This document shows, piece after piece, positions 41,501-52,200 of a stretch of DNA of 64,000 bases. The stretch comes from Pholis gunnellus (lineage: Eukaryota; Chordata; Actinopteri; Perciformes; Pholidae), in assembly GCA_910591455.2 (NCBI GenBank), contig OU342808.1, positions 16,614,121 to 16,678,120 on the forward strand, written 5' to 3'. Position 1 is the stretch's first letter. Each line of letters begins with the position of its first letter. The translations under genes and the position numbers were made by a program. Below the pieces are notes generated by a model. It had not been told where the DNA came from, made no database searches, and worked only from the letters and a program-made list of their open reading frames with translations.

Positions 41501-41701
41501 ATGCCGTCCCCAGGCCCGTGTCCCTCAGTCAGCCCGCCAGTTTCCAACCCACCTCGCTGCCAGTACAGCCGCTCCCTAAGTGAGGCGCGCTTCAACGCTC
41601 TCCGCCAGGAGTACCAAGAGTACAGGCAGACTCAGCAATCCAGCTGTTCCCGTGAGCCCTGCCTCGATTCAGACTCTGACTCCGGCTCAGCGCTGCTCTA
41701 G
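23505..41701 (+). CDS. igsf9a: Immunoglobulin superfamily member 9 (protein turtle homolog A)
   Basis: Twenty coding exons in agreeing phase: 23505-23565, 25217-25423, 32018-32164, 33195-33346, 33517-33634, 33927-34068, 34515-34660, 34768-34910, 35006-35146, 35230-35346, 35431-35581, 35701-35812, 35902-36077, 36173-36411, 36610-36694, 36798-36968, 37095-37131, 37626-40991, 41152-41321, 41514-41701. Product 2022 aa: signal peptide, five Ig domains (about 25-508), two fibronectin III domains (509-712), one membrane helix near 731-754 (LAGVLGGVCFLFVAIILSLV), a basic stop-transfer and a serine/proline-rich tail of about 1270 aa. It is a cell-surface adhesion molecule of the family acting in dendrite and synapse development. 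NGLLTPPSASAHL and the membrane segment favour IGSF9 over IGSF9B. It is much longer than mammalian IGSF9 (about 1180 aa as I recall), because of the tail exon. Confidence 0.9.
24627..24649. repeat. Poly-G tract in igsf9a intron
   Basis: A run of about 23 consecutive G in the intron between the first two coding exons. It is prone to slippage and sequencing error and able to form G-quadruplexes. Conceptual reading frames with poly-Gly or poly-Pro here are artefacts. Confidence 0.9.
25424..32017 (+). other. Large igsf9a intron (6.6 kb), low-complexity patches
   Basis: This intron separates the two exons that encode the first Ig domain. It holds a purine-rich GGA patch (about 29277-29306), a run of about 17 C (31145-31161), a (TG)n tract (31919-31942) and a (CT)n tract (31957-31979) that may add to the polypyrimidine tract before the acceptor at 32017. 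A GC-richer patch with an AGCGGCCGC site occurs near 28400. I found no exon or RNA gene inside it. Confidence 0.6.
32521..32595. repeat. (CA)n microsatellite in igsf9a intron
   Basis: About 37 uninterrupted CA units in the intron between the exons 32018-32164 and 33195-33346. Likely polymorphic; no coding content. Confidence 0.97.
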
Positions 41702-41937
41702 CAGCTTAACTCGGTCCGTTATTCGTCCTGCCCTCTCGCCTCTTCCCTCTTTTTTTCCTCACCTCTCACTGCTCACCTGCCTGCATCCTTTTCTTGCCTG
41801 CTACTGTATCATCCATTGTGCAGTGAATTTGTGCGTGCCAAAATCTCTATGCTGCTCAATTTATAGCTCAAATGTTTTACGGCTGTCCTTTTCGAGGACT
41901 GTTCTAATGCTGTACTCTCTGTCATTGTCTTTCACAG

Positions 41938-41972
41938 GTATATCTAAGACAGATAACAGAAAGCCGTTTTAA
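41938..41972 (+). other. Candidate alternative terminal exon of igsf9a
   Basis: A strong acceptor (CTCTCTGTCATTGTCTTTCACAG|GTATATC) is followed by an open stretch encoding GISKTDNRKPF (first Gly codon shared across the junction) and then TAA. The phase fits both the donor at 41321 and a good internal donor at 41579 (CTCCCTAA|GTGAGG). Either would replace the main C-terminus without breaking the frame. Transcript data are needed to call it real. Confidence 0.3.
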
Positions 41973-43394
41973 TGACGACAGCACTGTGGTACTGGACTGG
42001 AGCTTTCTAACGTGAGAAAACTAAATGTTCAAAGTTTTTTGTCATCTGTTACATGGCATACAGCACCATAAACTGAGAAGGGATTATTTATTTTTCAGAG
42101 AAGCTCGTGCAACTGTATTTCGGGATTTTTTTCTCTTTTTTTTAAACCTTGACAATCAGGCACACAGGGCCCCTTTGAGAAATGAAATGCTCCCCATTGA
42201 CTGAGATAAGAAAAGACCTGCTTTATAAAAGCAGCAGCATGCTACATAATGAAGGTTGTATTTCAAGTTCACGTCTATCGCATCAAAGACCTCCCTTTGA
42301 TAATTAAGGGATGCTAATGACGACTATGTAGGTTTGTTTCCAAGATAACATCTGCTCGTGCAAATGGCTGTATCTGTAATGTTGCCATTCAAACATGTTC
42401 TCCACCATCTCCCTCTGACTATGACAAAAGAACTGATATAATGGTTCTCAAAAATCACACGATTAGGCAACTCTGATTGTTTTGTACTTTGGTGCAGAAT
42501 CTTGGAGCAGTTTGCGATATCTAACTTACAGACAATAATTTACTGTCCTTAAAAGAAACATCAGTTTGAGATTTGCCACGGTGGTTTTCCTGTTGGTTCC
42601 CTGAACTCATTTCCTGTTTTATACATATTAAATATAACATTCACCTGTTGAGACTTTAAATATGAAATCTCTTCAAATAGCCTCCCAGTATTTGTTCCAG
42701 ATGTACAAATGTGTATATGTACCTTAATGTGAATGAACCCTGCTGTATTGTATATTCCACAAAATGCTACTTTACTGCCCCTGAATTTGGTCTAAGCTTG
42801 CCTCTGTGATTAAATTACAGCTCCCGTAGAACTTGATTGAAAACACGGGGAACATGTTTTTTTGCCTTACTTTTGTTGATGTCACAAGCACGCACTACTT
42901 GATTGACCACGTACGGTTTGAGCTGACGAGATCAAATCAAAAGTGATGATCGGAGGATTCAAAATGATTGAACGGTTGTTTTTTACACGAGTTTTGCTCA
43001 CATGACTATTTCTGTATATTTATGAAGGTGAGTTATGATATGCAACAATGTTTACAATTCACTTCATTGATGTGAAGGCAACACTGTGAATATTTCATCG
43101 ACTTCTGATTCTGTATCTGAATTGCTGTGAAGTCTAATGAATTTTGTGCCCATTAACCCACTCCTTTGTTTTGTTATTAACTGAAAAAAGCTGTTTTTAT
43201 GACGCCACCTGACAAACAGAGGTTTTAAGAATATATTTGTAGCTAAGATTCAAAATGTGTACTATATTTAAACCAGAGTCTTCATATGGAGTGAGTATGC
43301 ATTTCTGATGATGGTTTTGGAAGTTTTGTACAAACTAGAAATTTTTATATCTCACCACCTGGTTGTTTTTGTCATTTTTTATATGTTTGTACTG

Positions 43395-43400
43395 AATAAA
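43395..43400 (+). terminator. Poly(A) signal of igsf9a
   Basis: AATAAA in CTGAATAAATTGTTTTATTC, about 1.7 kb after the igsf9a stop codon, followed by T/G-rich sequence (TTTTTTTGGGGGGTGTTTT) that resembles a downstream element. Bases 41702-43394 would be the 3' UTR. They are AT-rich and carry no reading frame of interest, except the alternative terminal exon candidate at 41938. Confidence 0.65.
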
Positions 43401-43894
43401 TTGTTTTATTCTGAATGCACCAGAATGAAAGAATGTGTTGATTTTTTTGGGGGGTGTTTTGACAATAAGCATATAACAATGAATACGGTTACACGTTAAC
43501 TTATTTTTCCAGAGCAGGGCCACACCTGTAATCACCTGTCAAGCCTACTTAAACTGGTCAACTAATCCTCTCCTTTTGTCTCAGTTTACTCAACCCACCC
43601 TCACTTCCCCCTTTCCCATGCATTTAGCTTCCTGCCTCATCCCCCCTCCTTTTATCCTCTCGCTCGTTCAGACTTGTGTCTACCAACTGGGCCTTAAACA
43701 GCACCTGAGACAGGTCCTCGTATTTTCCTCATATCGTTGAACCTTTGATCTGTTGTAGTGTGGTCCTTCCTAGTGAAACCATTTTGTGTTAGCCACGTTA
43801 CCAAGTAGGCTTAAAAGAGGTCAAAGGCTCTGTTTCTTTGTCCTGCCCATCTTTATACTTTCTCTTTATGAACTGACTTGAAAATACATGTGTT

Positions 43895-44345
43895 GCTAAA
43901 AGACTCAAAACAAGTCAGCTTTATTTAAAAGACTAAGAATCTACAGCCATGCTAATGACAAAGCTAACATGCTGATGGTAACCATGTTGGTTTAGCATGT
44001 TGGCACCCTAACATTTCTTTAATTAGGACTAAACACAACTCAATACAACTGAGTCTAATGAGAATTTCCTTAGCTGCTCATAAACCAAATGAATGAACAA
44101 ATGAAATTTCTGACCTGATGGTGGCGCTAAATGAAAAGTCGGGATTACAATTCATCTTAAAGGGAGCATAAATGTCTGTACTAAATTTCCTGACAATGTG
44201 TCCAATAGTTGGCAAAACATTCCACTAAAAGACAAAACTGTCAAGTTGTAGAACAGTCTGTCGATCACTGAAGTCAGTATGAGTCATTCTCAGGGGACCA
44301 TGAATGTCTGTATGAAATCAATCAATCAATAATTGTCCAAACTAT
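43895..44345. repeat. Teleost dispersed repeat between igsf9a and the ES1 gene
   Basis: The stretch contains AAGAATCTACAGCCATGCTA, AGCTAACATGCTGATGGTAA, CTGACCTGATGGTGGCGCTA, AATGAAAAGTCGGGATTACA and two related blocks containing GAATGTCTGTA-type words (near 44170 and 44305). I recognise this word order as a widespread fish interspersed repeat. It is diverged and appears non-coding. Confidence 0.65.
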
Positions 44346-44689
44346 TACTGTTTATTTCAAGGATTGAGGGAGACATTTAACATCTTAGAATAATAAAGTG
44401 GTGTACACAGTATAGTTACACGCTACACAGAATGTGTAGATCCTCATTAATTCAGCCTTAATTAATTCAACAAGGTCAGAGTTAGCTTTGATCAGATGCA
44501 GAGGTGAGGACAATGAATTCCTCCCTGCCTGTGGTGCAACATGTCTCCATTTAAAAAACATGGGTTAATGTAAATGGCTCGTGACCCATGAGCCCCTCAG
44601 ATGTGTAGATCTGCTCTCTGCTCACATACATATTAACCAATACAGTGAATTACACACAACAAGCCATTTGCTCTTTTAACTAAAGCCTT

Positions 44690-44695
44690 TTTATT
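44690..44695 (-). terminator. Poly(A) signal of the ES1-family gene
   Basis: TTTATT on the plus strand reads AATAAA on the minus strand, 88 bp after the ES1-family stop codon. It is the first canonical signal downstream. Confidence 0.65.
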
Positions 44696-44782
44696 GATTC
44701 AGGTAAGAATTCGTCACAATACAGAGGTGTGCACCAACAACACCAACTTCCTCTATTTCTTTTCCTGGCTGAAAGTGTCGCA

Positions 44783-47700
44783 TCACTTGGTTGACATTCG
44801 CATGACATGTTTGACCATATTTCCGATGCCATCAAAGATGTAGTGATAGTGATAATCTGTTTCCCACATGAAGGAAGGAGTGCTGACCACCTTGTTCTTC
44901 TCATCCACATAGGCTTCGTAAAAGAAAGGGTTAAGGTCAAAAAGCAGGAGCAACTTCAGATCATAAACAATGACAAAATGGTCATAAATCTGTGAGGATT
45001 CAGTCAACCGATAGCAAAAACAACAACTCTGAAAGGATATGTATGGCTCTCGGACATTGTGGCGAGCGCCCATGCTCTTCACAGCCTGCACCATGTTTGT
45101 GTGAGGCCAGTTCCCCCAGCGAGTGTTTTCGTCCCGCTCGTAGCCCATGGTCACCTCGATGCTGGGCAGCACGCGGCAGGCCAGCAGCGGAGCCATGCTG
45201 GCCAGTCTGAAACAAGAGCAGACTGTGAGTTGAGGTTTTTACTAAATCAAGATTAGGGGACCAGACTGATCAGGGTGTGAGCATAATTGCCTTACCAGTA
45301 TTAAACAGGAGAGATTCACAGCCTGAAAAAGAAAGGCTGTCCCAGTATAAATCACCGGGACAGCAGTGTGAAGCTCAGTGTGTACTTAGAAAACTACTAT
45401 TACTGACCAAAAGTATGAGGCAAGATTACAGCTTCTCAGCTGTTTATCCCCATTTGTCCATAAACCAGCAATCGTGGGATACATTTGATCAAACAATATC
45501 ATTTAAATCCCCCACACACCTACAGTATGGTCCACTCACACAGGGGATTTCACACATGACTGATATCTCTCTCATTCATCTGTTGTTTTGATTTGATAAT
45601 TGACAGTAGAATCAGGCAGGAAACATGGGGAGAGACTGAGGAGAATGACATGCGACAAAGAACCGAAATTGAACCAGAGATGTGGGAGAACCTACATCTT
45701 AAACTGTCCTCATAAAGAGATGTAGTTTGGTGACCTCACATTATTCCTCCCAACTTGAACCTAAGCAGAGGTCTAATCTGCTAAAGTGAAAACACCTGAG
45801 TGTCTTTAGATAAATACAGGTGCTGTTTTATGCCTGTAGACTTCTTGGTATTTATTGACGATATTATCAACACTACAGTCCAGTCGCAACTTGTGGTCTC
45901 CGTATGGTGTAGATTTTACTGTGCAGCAGGAATTTTGACTTCATTGTAGGAAAAGTGTTACTAATAACATAAACGATGGGTTTGTTTCTTCCCCATATTT
46001 TACAGAAAGTAGACCACTGAGACAGATACTTAAGTTAATGCATCAAGCAGATGAACAAAACACACAGACGTGCAGTGAGCTAAGTTCAACTGTTTACTGC
46101 TTTTTTAATCAAAGCAGTTATTTAACACTAATGACTTCTGCTGACAGCACATGCAAAGGTCTGCTGAGGTTTAAATTCAGTACAGTCTGTGTGATAATGA
46201 AGAGCAATTGATTGTCAGCCTGAAGCACTTCACAGACACTGAACACTAGACTCCATCTATTAACAAAAGGTTCAAGTGCAAACTTGCTGATTTCAGCTGA
46301 ATCTTAAAAATAATTTTTGAGTTAAGGGTGCCTCCATTGGGCCTCTTTCACACAAGACATTTTGACTTGTCATAGTAGGAACAGCACAGGTGTTTCTAAT
46401 GACACTAATGAACACTCTGTTCTATTCAAGTGTGACAGCGAGCAAGCCAGCAAGATAAGAGGACCCCGAAATCATAGCAGCTGAGTGGAATTCATACATC
46501 AATCATTTCATTATTTACACCTGTGCTTTTCCTTTCTGAGAAAAAAAGGCCTCTAGATTTACATTTTGTCTTTCATATTCCTAAATCAAGGAGGAGTGAA
46601 ACACTGATGAAATCAGAGGAAACACATGAGGGGAGGAGCTGCAGCAGGAGGGTTTGTGCTGTGGAGGAGCTGCAGAGAAGCGGTAGAATTTGCCACCGGG
46701 AGCTAAATTATTGCTTTGAGAAAGATAGTCTTATTACAAATGTATACACTGCTTGTCTTTTGTTTTTGTTTTTTTGGAAGATGAACACATTTCAAGACAA
46801 CAATTACAGCTCTGATAAAACAGAGGGTGCATGTATCCGTCTCCTGTCTGCAGCAGCAACGTGTTAATCACAGTAATACTTTATACTGACTCCTACATTA
46901 CACAGCAATGTCTGCTTTGCTCATATTTTTCTTATCACTTGTAGGGTAGAACAAGAATTCTCATTGTTGGCAACATTTCAATGTCACGACGTTGCAGTAT
47001 GTACTAAAAGTAAAAAGAAGAAGTATGCGATTTGGCACACCGTCTCCCTTTCCTGTAATCCTGCATCTGCTGTCATCTCAGACCTGCCATTCTGCACGTG
47101 GCCACCAGGTGTCCCCTCATCTGTCACCTGTCTCCCCAGGTGCCCTCCCTCGTCGCCTCATAGCTCTACGTGTGCCGACATAGTAGCCAAAGGATCAGTC
47201 GCGCTCCATCACATCACATACTGTATGTTGCATCAGTGTCATTTTGTCCTACTCGCTTTAACCCCTCGGGATTTGGCGCATGTGACTGCCTTCATGTTGC
47301 CCACTGTAAGATTTCCTCTAATGTTACCTCACAGAAGATCAGGTGAGGCGCACCTGATTATCTGTGTCTGCTGAGATCAGCGAGAGGAGAGCCAACGAGG
47401 AGATTTATCAGCAGATAGCCTCTTAAGTGGTGCATCAACTTGCAACTTGTCTCTTTCTTAGCTTTGCTTCGCTTATTTGATGCAATGCAGATTTGTATTA
47501 GTCATCAGATTTGCTTTTTTTTGCATATTTTGGGGATTTGTTTTGTGTATATTTTGTGAATGTTTGTCATGAATGTTGGCACAGTGGTTTTTAGAGGTAG
47601 TCTGTGTGCTAAAAGTAAACATTTATTTTCTGGGAAACACTGTACTGACTATGTGAAAGTAATTTACATTTGTTATGTTAATGGTGTGTATTGTAATGTA

Positions 47701-49085
47701 ACTATTAATAATAATGATAATAATAACAATATTATATATTGTATCCAAACTTAATAACTCTTTTTAAATGTTAAACAACATTTGTCAATGGTTAACCCAT
47801 TTATGTATTTCTATTTATTTAACTACATCTAGAAACAGCCAAGTATTCATTGTCTTCATGCTTTTTTCCTTTCCACAGTTGCCTCAATGTCCCAATTCCA
47901 TTACAGGGATCCTTTAAATCTCGTGTCTTTATCTAGTTTAATGTAATCTTATGTAATCTGATTTACAGTGTGGTACGAACCAGTGACAGACTGCAATTTT
48001 GCCTTATGTTTGGATTTAAAATGTGAATTCTAAGTCGAAAAAAAAAGCCACAATGTCGCATGCTGCTGCCCTAATACTTAAACCTATTGATTGTACATAA
48101 GTGGAGTTACACAGTATTGCTCCTTCAGTACTGATAGATTAAACAGCGACCAAATGATACATACCCAATAGGCTTGCGTGAGCGGTGGAACTCTTTAAGC
48201 ACCCTTTCCACATCATTGTGCAGCTTGCAGTCTTTGCCGTCCTTCACAAAAGAGGATCTAAAGAGTTGAGCATCACGTACTGATATTAGTTCATCCATCT
48301 TTATCATGCCAGCTCGTATTTCACACTATACAGTCTCATATTTCATTAATTCTCACAGATTCTTGGTGACGCCGTGGCCTCCAGGAAAGATGATTGCATC
48401 AAAGCTGTTGACGTCCAGCTTGGACAGGTCTTGCATTTGCATCTTTTCTTGACCATGACTGAAGCGAGCTGATTCCATCATCATGTTCCTATGTGACGGC
48501 CAGAAATAATCATAAATACTACCTTATGGAATTAATCAAGTCAGGTGGGTAAACATATGTTTAATAAGCCACTGGACCCGTATATGATCCTGCTCCAGCT
48601 GAAAGTCCATCAGTATTTCCTAACAAGCCTACCGGTTCTCCCCAGAGCCAGGCTGCTTCTTCATGTGGTCCATCACATGCATTTGCTGTTGATTTGGAGC
48701 AAACATCTGGAAGCGAGCACCGTTACGGCTCAGGTGGTACATGGTGCTGAGGACAGAGGTGTAAATTACCATCTCTGCATGGTGATATGTGAAATCCTGC
48801 AATGTGTGAAATCCTGATACTCACTATACTCCCTCATGGACATCAGTCCCATCCCACCAGCCACATCCAGAGAAAACCTGGATTACATTGTGATTCACAA
48901 ATCACAATAATGCCCACACGAGTCATTTAACTCTTTTCATCGGCCACATATTGGTACGGTTCACTTACCACTGCAATGTTGGTATTTCCCCAGTTGCCAT
49001 AGTCACCCTGGTGAACAAAGCAGGCAGGCTGGCGAGAGAAAACAGCCAGTGTTTGTTTTGACAGCAAAGTCCTGGATGCCAGCAT
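44783..49085 (-). CDS. es1: ES1/GATD3-family mitochondrial protein
   Basis: Minus-strand exons: 49085-48969, 48877-48825, 48746-48633, 48488-48357, 48257-48165, 45206-45041, 44917-44783; total 810 nt, 269 aa, close to the usual length (about 268). The family is a glutamine-amidotransferase-like (DJ-1/PfpI) fold. Fish ES1 is known as a mitochondrial protein abundant in cone photoreceptors. The first 25 or so residues (MLASRTLLSKQTLAVFSRQ) look like a mitochondrial presequence. The fold's hallmarks follow: VFSGCGWWDGTDVHEGV, APNQQQMHVMDHMKKQPGSG, AIIFPGGHG and VKDGKDCKLHNDVERVLKEF. The nucleophile-elbow region reads PIGLASMAPLLA, without cysteine. The last intron is AT-AC (see separate entry); the other five are GT-AG. 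The symbol follows the fish name; gatd3 is the alternative. Confidence 0.9.
44918..45040 (-). other. U12-type AT-AC intron in the ES1-family gene
   Basis: On the minus strand the intron starts ATATCCTTT (45040-45032), the textbook U12 5' splice site. It has CCTTAAC as branch-point motif twelve bases before the end and finishes TTTTAC (44918). Flanking exons join as ...VREPY|EAYVDEKNK..., the expected family sequence, in phase 0. No GT-AG pair gives this junction. The intron is 123 nt, a multiple of three, and has no in-frame stop. Confidence 0.93.
45207..48164 (-). other. Large intron of the ES1-family gene with decayed repeats
   Basis: This 2.96-kb intron separates the exon ending KPIG from the exon starting LASMAP. 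Around 45850-46440 there are at least two related blocks (TTTTGACTTCATTGTAGGAA and TTTTGACTTGTCATAGTAGG, each followed by GTGTT/TTTCTAAT words) that look like diverged copies of a dispersed repeat. No exon is visible in the rest. Confidence 0.5.
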
Positions 49086-49184
49086 GATTTAGCCTTAACC
49101 TTACTGCGTCAGGAGGAAAATGTAAAAGTTTGCCACAGAGCCTGAAGACTTTGAATGGTAGTAAAATGTATCTCGCTGTGCCCG

Positions 49185-49216
49185 TATATATACCACCTGA
49201 GAGGGACGCTCAGGTG
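49185..49216 (-). promoter_or_regulatory. ES1 core promoter: TATA box and inverted E-boxes
   Basis: About 100 bp upstream of the ES1 ATG the minus strand reads TATATATA (49192-49185). Immediately upstream is a perfect inverted repeat with 8-bp arms, CACCTGAG and CTCAGGTG (49194-49201 and 49209-49216), separated by 7 bp. Each arm holds an E-box (CACCTG/CAGGTG). Transcription would be expected to start near 49155-49160, giving a 5' UTR of about 70 bases. The elements are seen; their use is inferred. Confidence 0.55.
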
Positions 49217-49871
49217 ACGTTCCCACGTAAGCTCAATTATCTGAGAATAGCATTTGCTTCTTTGCCTTGAATGGACTATTCCTCTGCTCAACACCCTTCC
49301 TGTTTAATACCTTGTTTATTCACCTGATTAACTTAAGTCATTTGGCCACTGAGTGACTCTTAAGCTCAGAGTATTCTAAACATGAAGTTCTTTAACCCAT
49401 GAAATATCTTGACCCATTTAGAAGGCAACCCTTAGCATTGTATTTAGATGAAGAAAGCTGCAGAAATAAATGCAAACTATGTTATTGATAGTTTTACATG
49501 TTGGAGCAGTTGACTGGTATCTTTTACACAACCCTCTGCATCCATGTGCAGTTTCTTGAAAATGCTGGTTGGTGTATTTGAATATGGTAGGAGGGGATGT
49601 GATGCCTTTACATAGTACAAGGCATACTGTATGCCCTTTAAAGTCCATTAGGTTGTAAGGCTCTTACTCGCCGTAATGCCATGTTCAGTCTACGATGTCT
49701 AGACAGTAAACCCTGAAATACCCTGGTCAGACGGAAATGTCAAAGTCAATATACTGTTTGATCAAATCTACAGCTCTCACCTCAGGGCTGCATTTGGTGA
49801 AGGAGTTCTAATTAGTGAAGAACCCAAGAATGTACAAATGACAAACACGAGGCAAAACTATGGCATTAATC

Positions 49872-49877
49872 TTTATT
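49872..49877 (-). terminator. Poly(A) signal of tmem127
   Basis: TTTATT on the plus strand (AATAAA on the minus) about 1.14 kb beyond the tmem127 stop. The stretch 49878-51020 is then the tmem127 3' UTR. It is AT-rich, with a short (CA)n at about 50271 and no reading frame of note. The gap of about 790 bp to the ES1 start holds the ES1 promoter. Confidence 0.55.
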
Positions 49878-51020
49878 ATGACCACTTTTTTATGTAGAAA
49901 CAATCAATATTTACATACTGGTGAAGAAAGCATATGACAATTTGAGAAACAAAATGGAGAAAACAATAAACAACCAACTAGTCACCACATCAATCACAAT
50001 TTTAAGCCTCAGCTGGCTGCGAGATGTTCTCATACGATTCTGCCTGAAGATTTTAAATTTGCACACGAAAGAACTCATGCATAAAACAAACACATACTGA
50101 AACGGTCACATATGGTAATCACAAAGTACAAATAAGGTTTCTTTTTAAAAATCAAATACAAGAAACACGACACGACCAACTTATGCAGTGAGGTTCCTGT
50201 TACTAAATGTCTCTTATTTTGAAACATTCATACATGTTTCTCAATTTCTCCGTGGCTGTTCGCACCCCAACACACACACACACACTACATGCCATGACCC
50301 TTTTTAAAACACCACAAAGAGGGGTCACATTGGGACAATTTTCTTATTTCAAGTAAAGATGTGATTAACTAAGACTAAACCAGTGACGGGTGTCTACCAA
50401 GCAAAAGAAAAGAAAGAAAGTCTGAACAGACAACTAAATAATAAATAATCGGGTCCATTTGATAATTTATATGAAAGAAATGTCTAAAAAAAAATCCTAG
50501 TGTATTTCTGCATTTTTTTTATGCATCAGGAAAATAAAATCATACACACGGCAAGCATATCAAAAATAAAAACATAATGATGCTTAAGAAAGCTCCATTG
50601 ACAATCCAACTGACAGCAACACAACTGCTGCCGGTCTGCCGACAGCCTCGGTACTGTAATTGGCACTGATCTGGCTGCGGCTGTCTCATCAATTACTTCC
50701 GATGATCCATGTTGATCACTCCTTGCCGTTTAGCTTGCTTTACATGTAAGAACCAATTCCTAAAACCCATTTACATGCAGATCACTAACAACTTCAGTGG
50801 TGAAAGTAAGAATCGTCTCCTAAATGTCTGCCACCACAAAAGAAAGCTTTCATGCACCCAAGCACTGTCAGTCAAGGAGTTTGTGCACCAACTGTGCACG
50901 CTGTGTTCATTATGGAGAGTATTTGCAAAGATATCCATTTGATAAGAGTGGGGTTTGCTCATCGAGCCAATAGCCGTGCTGAGAAAGAAGCGAGGGTTAA
51001 CAAGGCCAGTCTGGCCGGCT

Positions 51021-51918
51021 TTAGGGCGTGTAGGCAGGCGGTGGCTGAAACTGATTGGCAATGTCATAGTCAGCGGGAAAGGTTTCACTGCTGTCCTCCA
51101 TCTCCGAGAGCAGCACTAAGGCCTGCTCCTCCTCCTCGGTGGGGTAATGGCGCAGCAGGTTCGCGGCTGTGGCGAGGATAGAGGCTCCGCCCGCGCCTGC
51201 CACCAGGTAGAAACTGATGGCAAAAGTGACGTATATGAGAGAGCCGTGGTACTTTTTGTGTTGCTGCTGTAGAGACAGGATGAGCTCCGAGGCCCAGTAG
51301 CAGAAGCCTATGACGGTGGCACACTGCAACACTGATGAGAGACAAACAAAACAGTTAGGTTAGCCAAATGTGACAAACTGCCTTTTCTAAATGAAAAGAA
51401 GGGATCTGAAAAGAGTGAAAGATCAATACCTGTGAGAATATGTGCAAATGCATATCTGCGTGTGATCTTTAGGGCAGGGTGTTTGGGTCCAAACACATCC
51501 AAGAGGAAAGCAATCAGACTGCACAGGATGCCCAGGAAACAGAAGGCAGCAATCACCCTCATCAGCAAGATGGTCTGTGGATTCATACAGTAATCTGGAG
51601 GACACAGAGCCATTACAAGTGAGATACCGGACTCATATACATCATCTGCAAGGTTTTATTGCACTAGTGCTGGTCCTCACCGTCCAGAAGTTTGGGGTCA
51701 ATGTACCCCAGGACATCTGCCACCCCCAGCTCTTGTCTCGGACAGGTGCCTCCATGAACCCGGAGCCAGGCCGGTTCTGCGAGCGCCGTGCACAGCGCTG
51801 TGATGGACAGAGCTCCCGGCAGAGCCGACACCAGGCTCCGCTCCGGCTGCTTGGGCAGCGAGGTGCCCCCTCTCCTCCTCCGGCCTCCGGGGACAGCAGA
51901 ACCCGGCGGGGCATACAT
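51021..51918 (-). CDS. tmem127: Transmembrane protein 127
   Basis: Three coding exons on the minus strand (51918-51681, 51594-51430, 51331-51021) give 237 residues; the human protein has 238. TMEM127 is an endosomal/lysosomal and plasma-membrane protein that restrains mTORC1 signalling and receptor surface levels; in humans it is a phaeochromocytoma tumour suppressor. The N-terminus MYAPPGSAVPGGRRRRGG is followed by KQPERS and a first hydrophobic segment (ALPGALSITALCTALAE). Later membrane segments are RVIAAFCFLGILCSLIAFLLDVFG, split here by my reading, then VLQCATVIGFCYWASELI and VTFAISFYLVAGAGGASIL. The tail carries an acidic/dileucine-like stretch (EEEEQALVLL) and ends FQPPPAYTP, containing a PPxY motif of the kind bound by NEDD4-family ligases. 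The gene is followed on the other side by ciao1 in divergent orientation. Confidence 0.97.
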
Positions 51919-52055
51919 GGTGCTTCAATCTCCCTTTAGATTCGCTGTATTGTCGGTTTCCTGTTATTTACTGAAACGCACTAAACGATCCGTTGGTAAG
52001 GTCGGCCAACTGACCGGTTCAAAATAAAACAGTTAGCCGGTACAGCTAACGTTAC

Positions 52056-52200
52056 CTGGGCGATGATGACGGATGACAGCTGTCCGGGCGCTTTTGTTCA
52101 CTTTCGTATCTAATGTTTCCAAACGACGCGTGAACTTAAAACTAGCTGCTTGATACAAACAGGATAAAGTGTTTGACTCACGGGCAGACAATGGACTGAT
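52056..52200 (-). other. Candidate noncoding first exon of tmem127
   Basis: The minus strand has ATCATCGCCCAG|GTAACGTTAGC at 52056, a good donor upstream of the tmem127 ATG, with a possible acceptor (CGACAATACAG) near 51950. A 5' UTR intron just before the coding start would match my recollection that human TMEM127 begins with a noncoding exon. The upstream limit is arbitrary. Confidence 0.35.

Noticed and set aside
44783..45196. Single uninterrupted 137-codon C-terminal exon for the ES1-family gene
   Set aside because: The 41 middle residues do not fit the family, while AT-AC splicing restores the expected sequence exactly.
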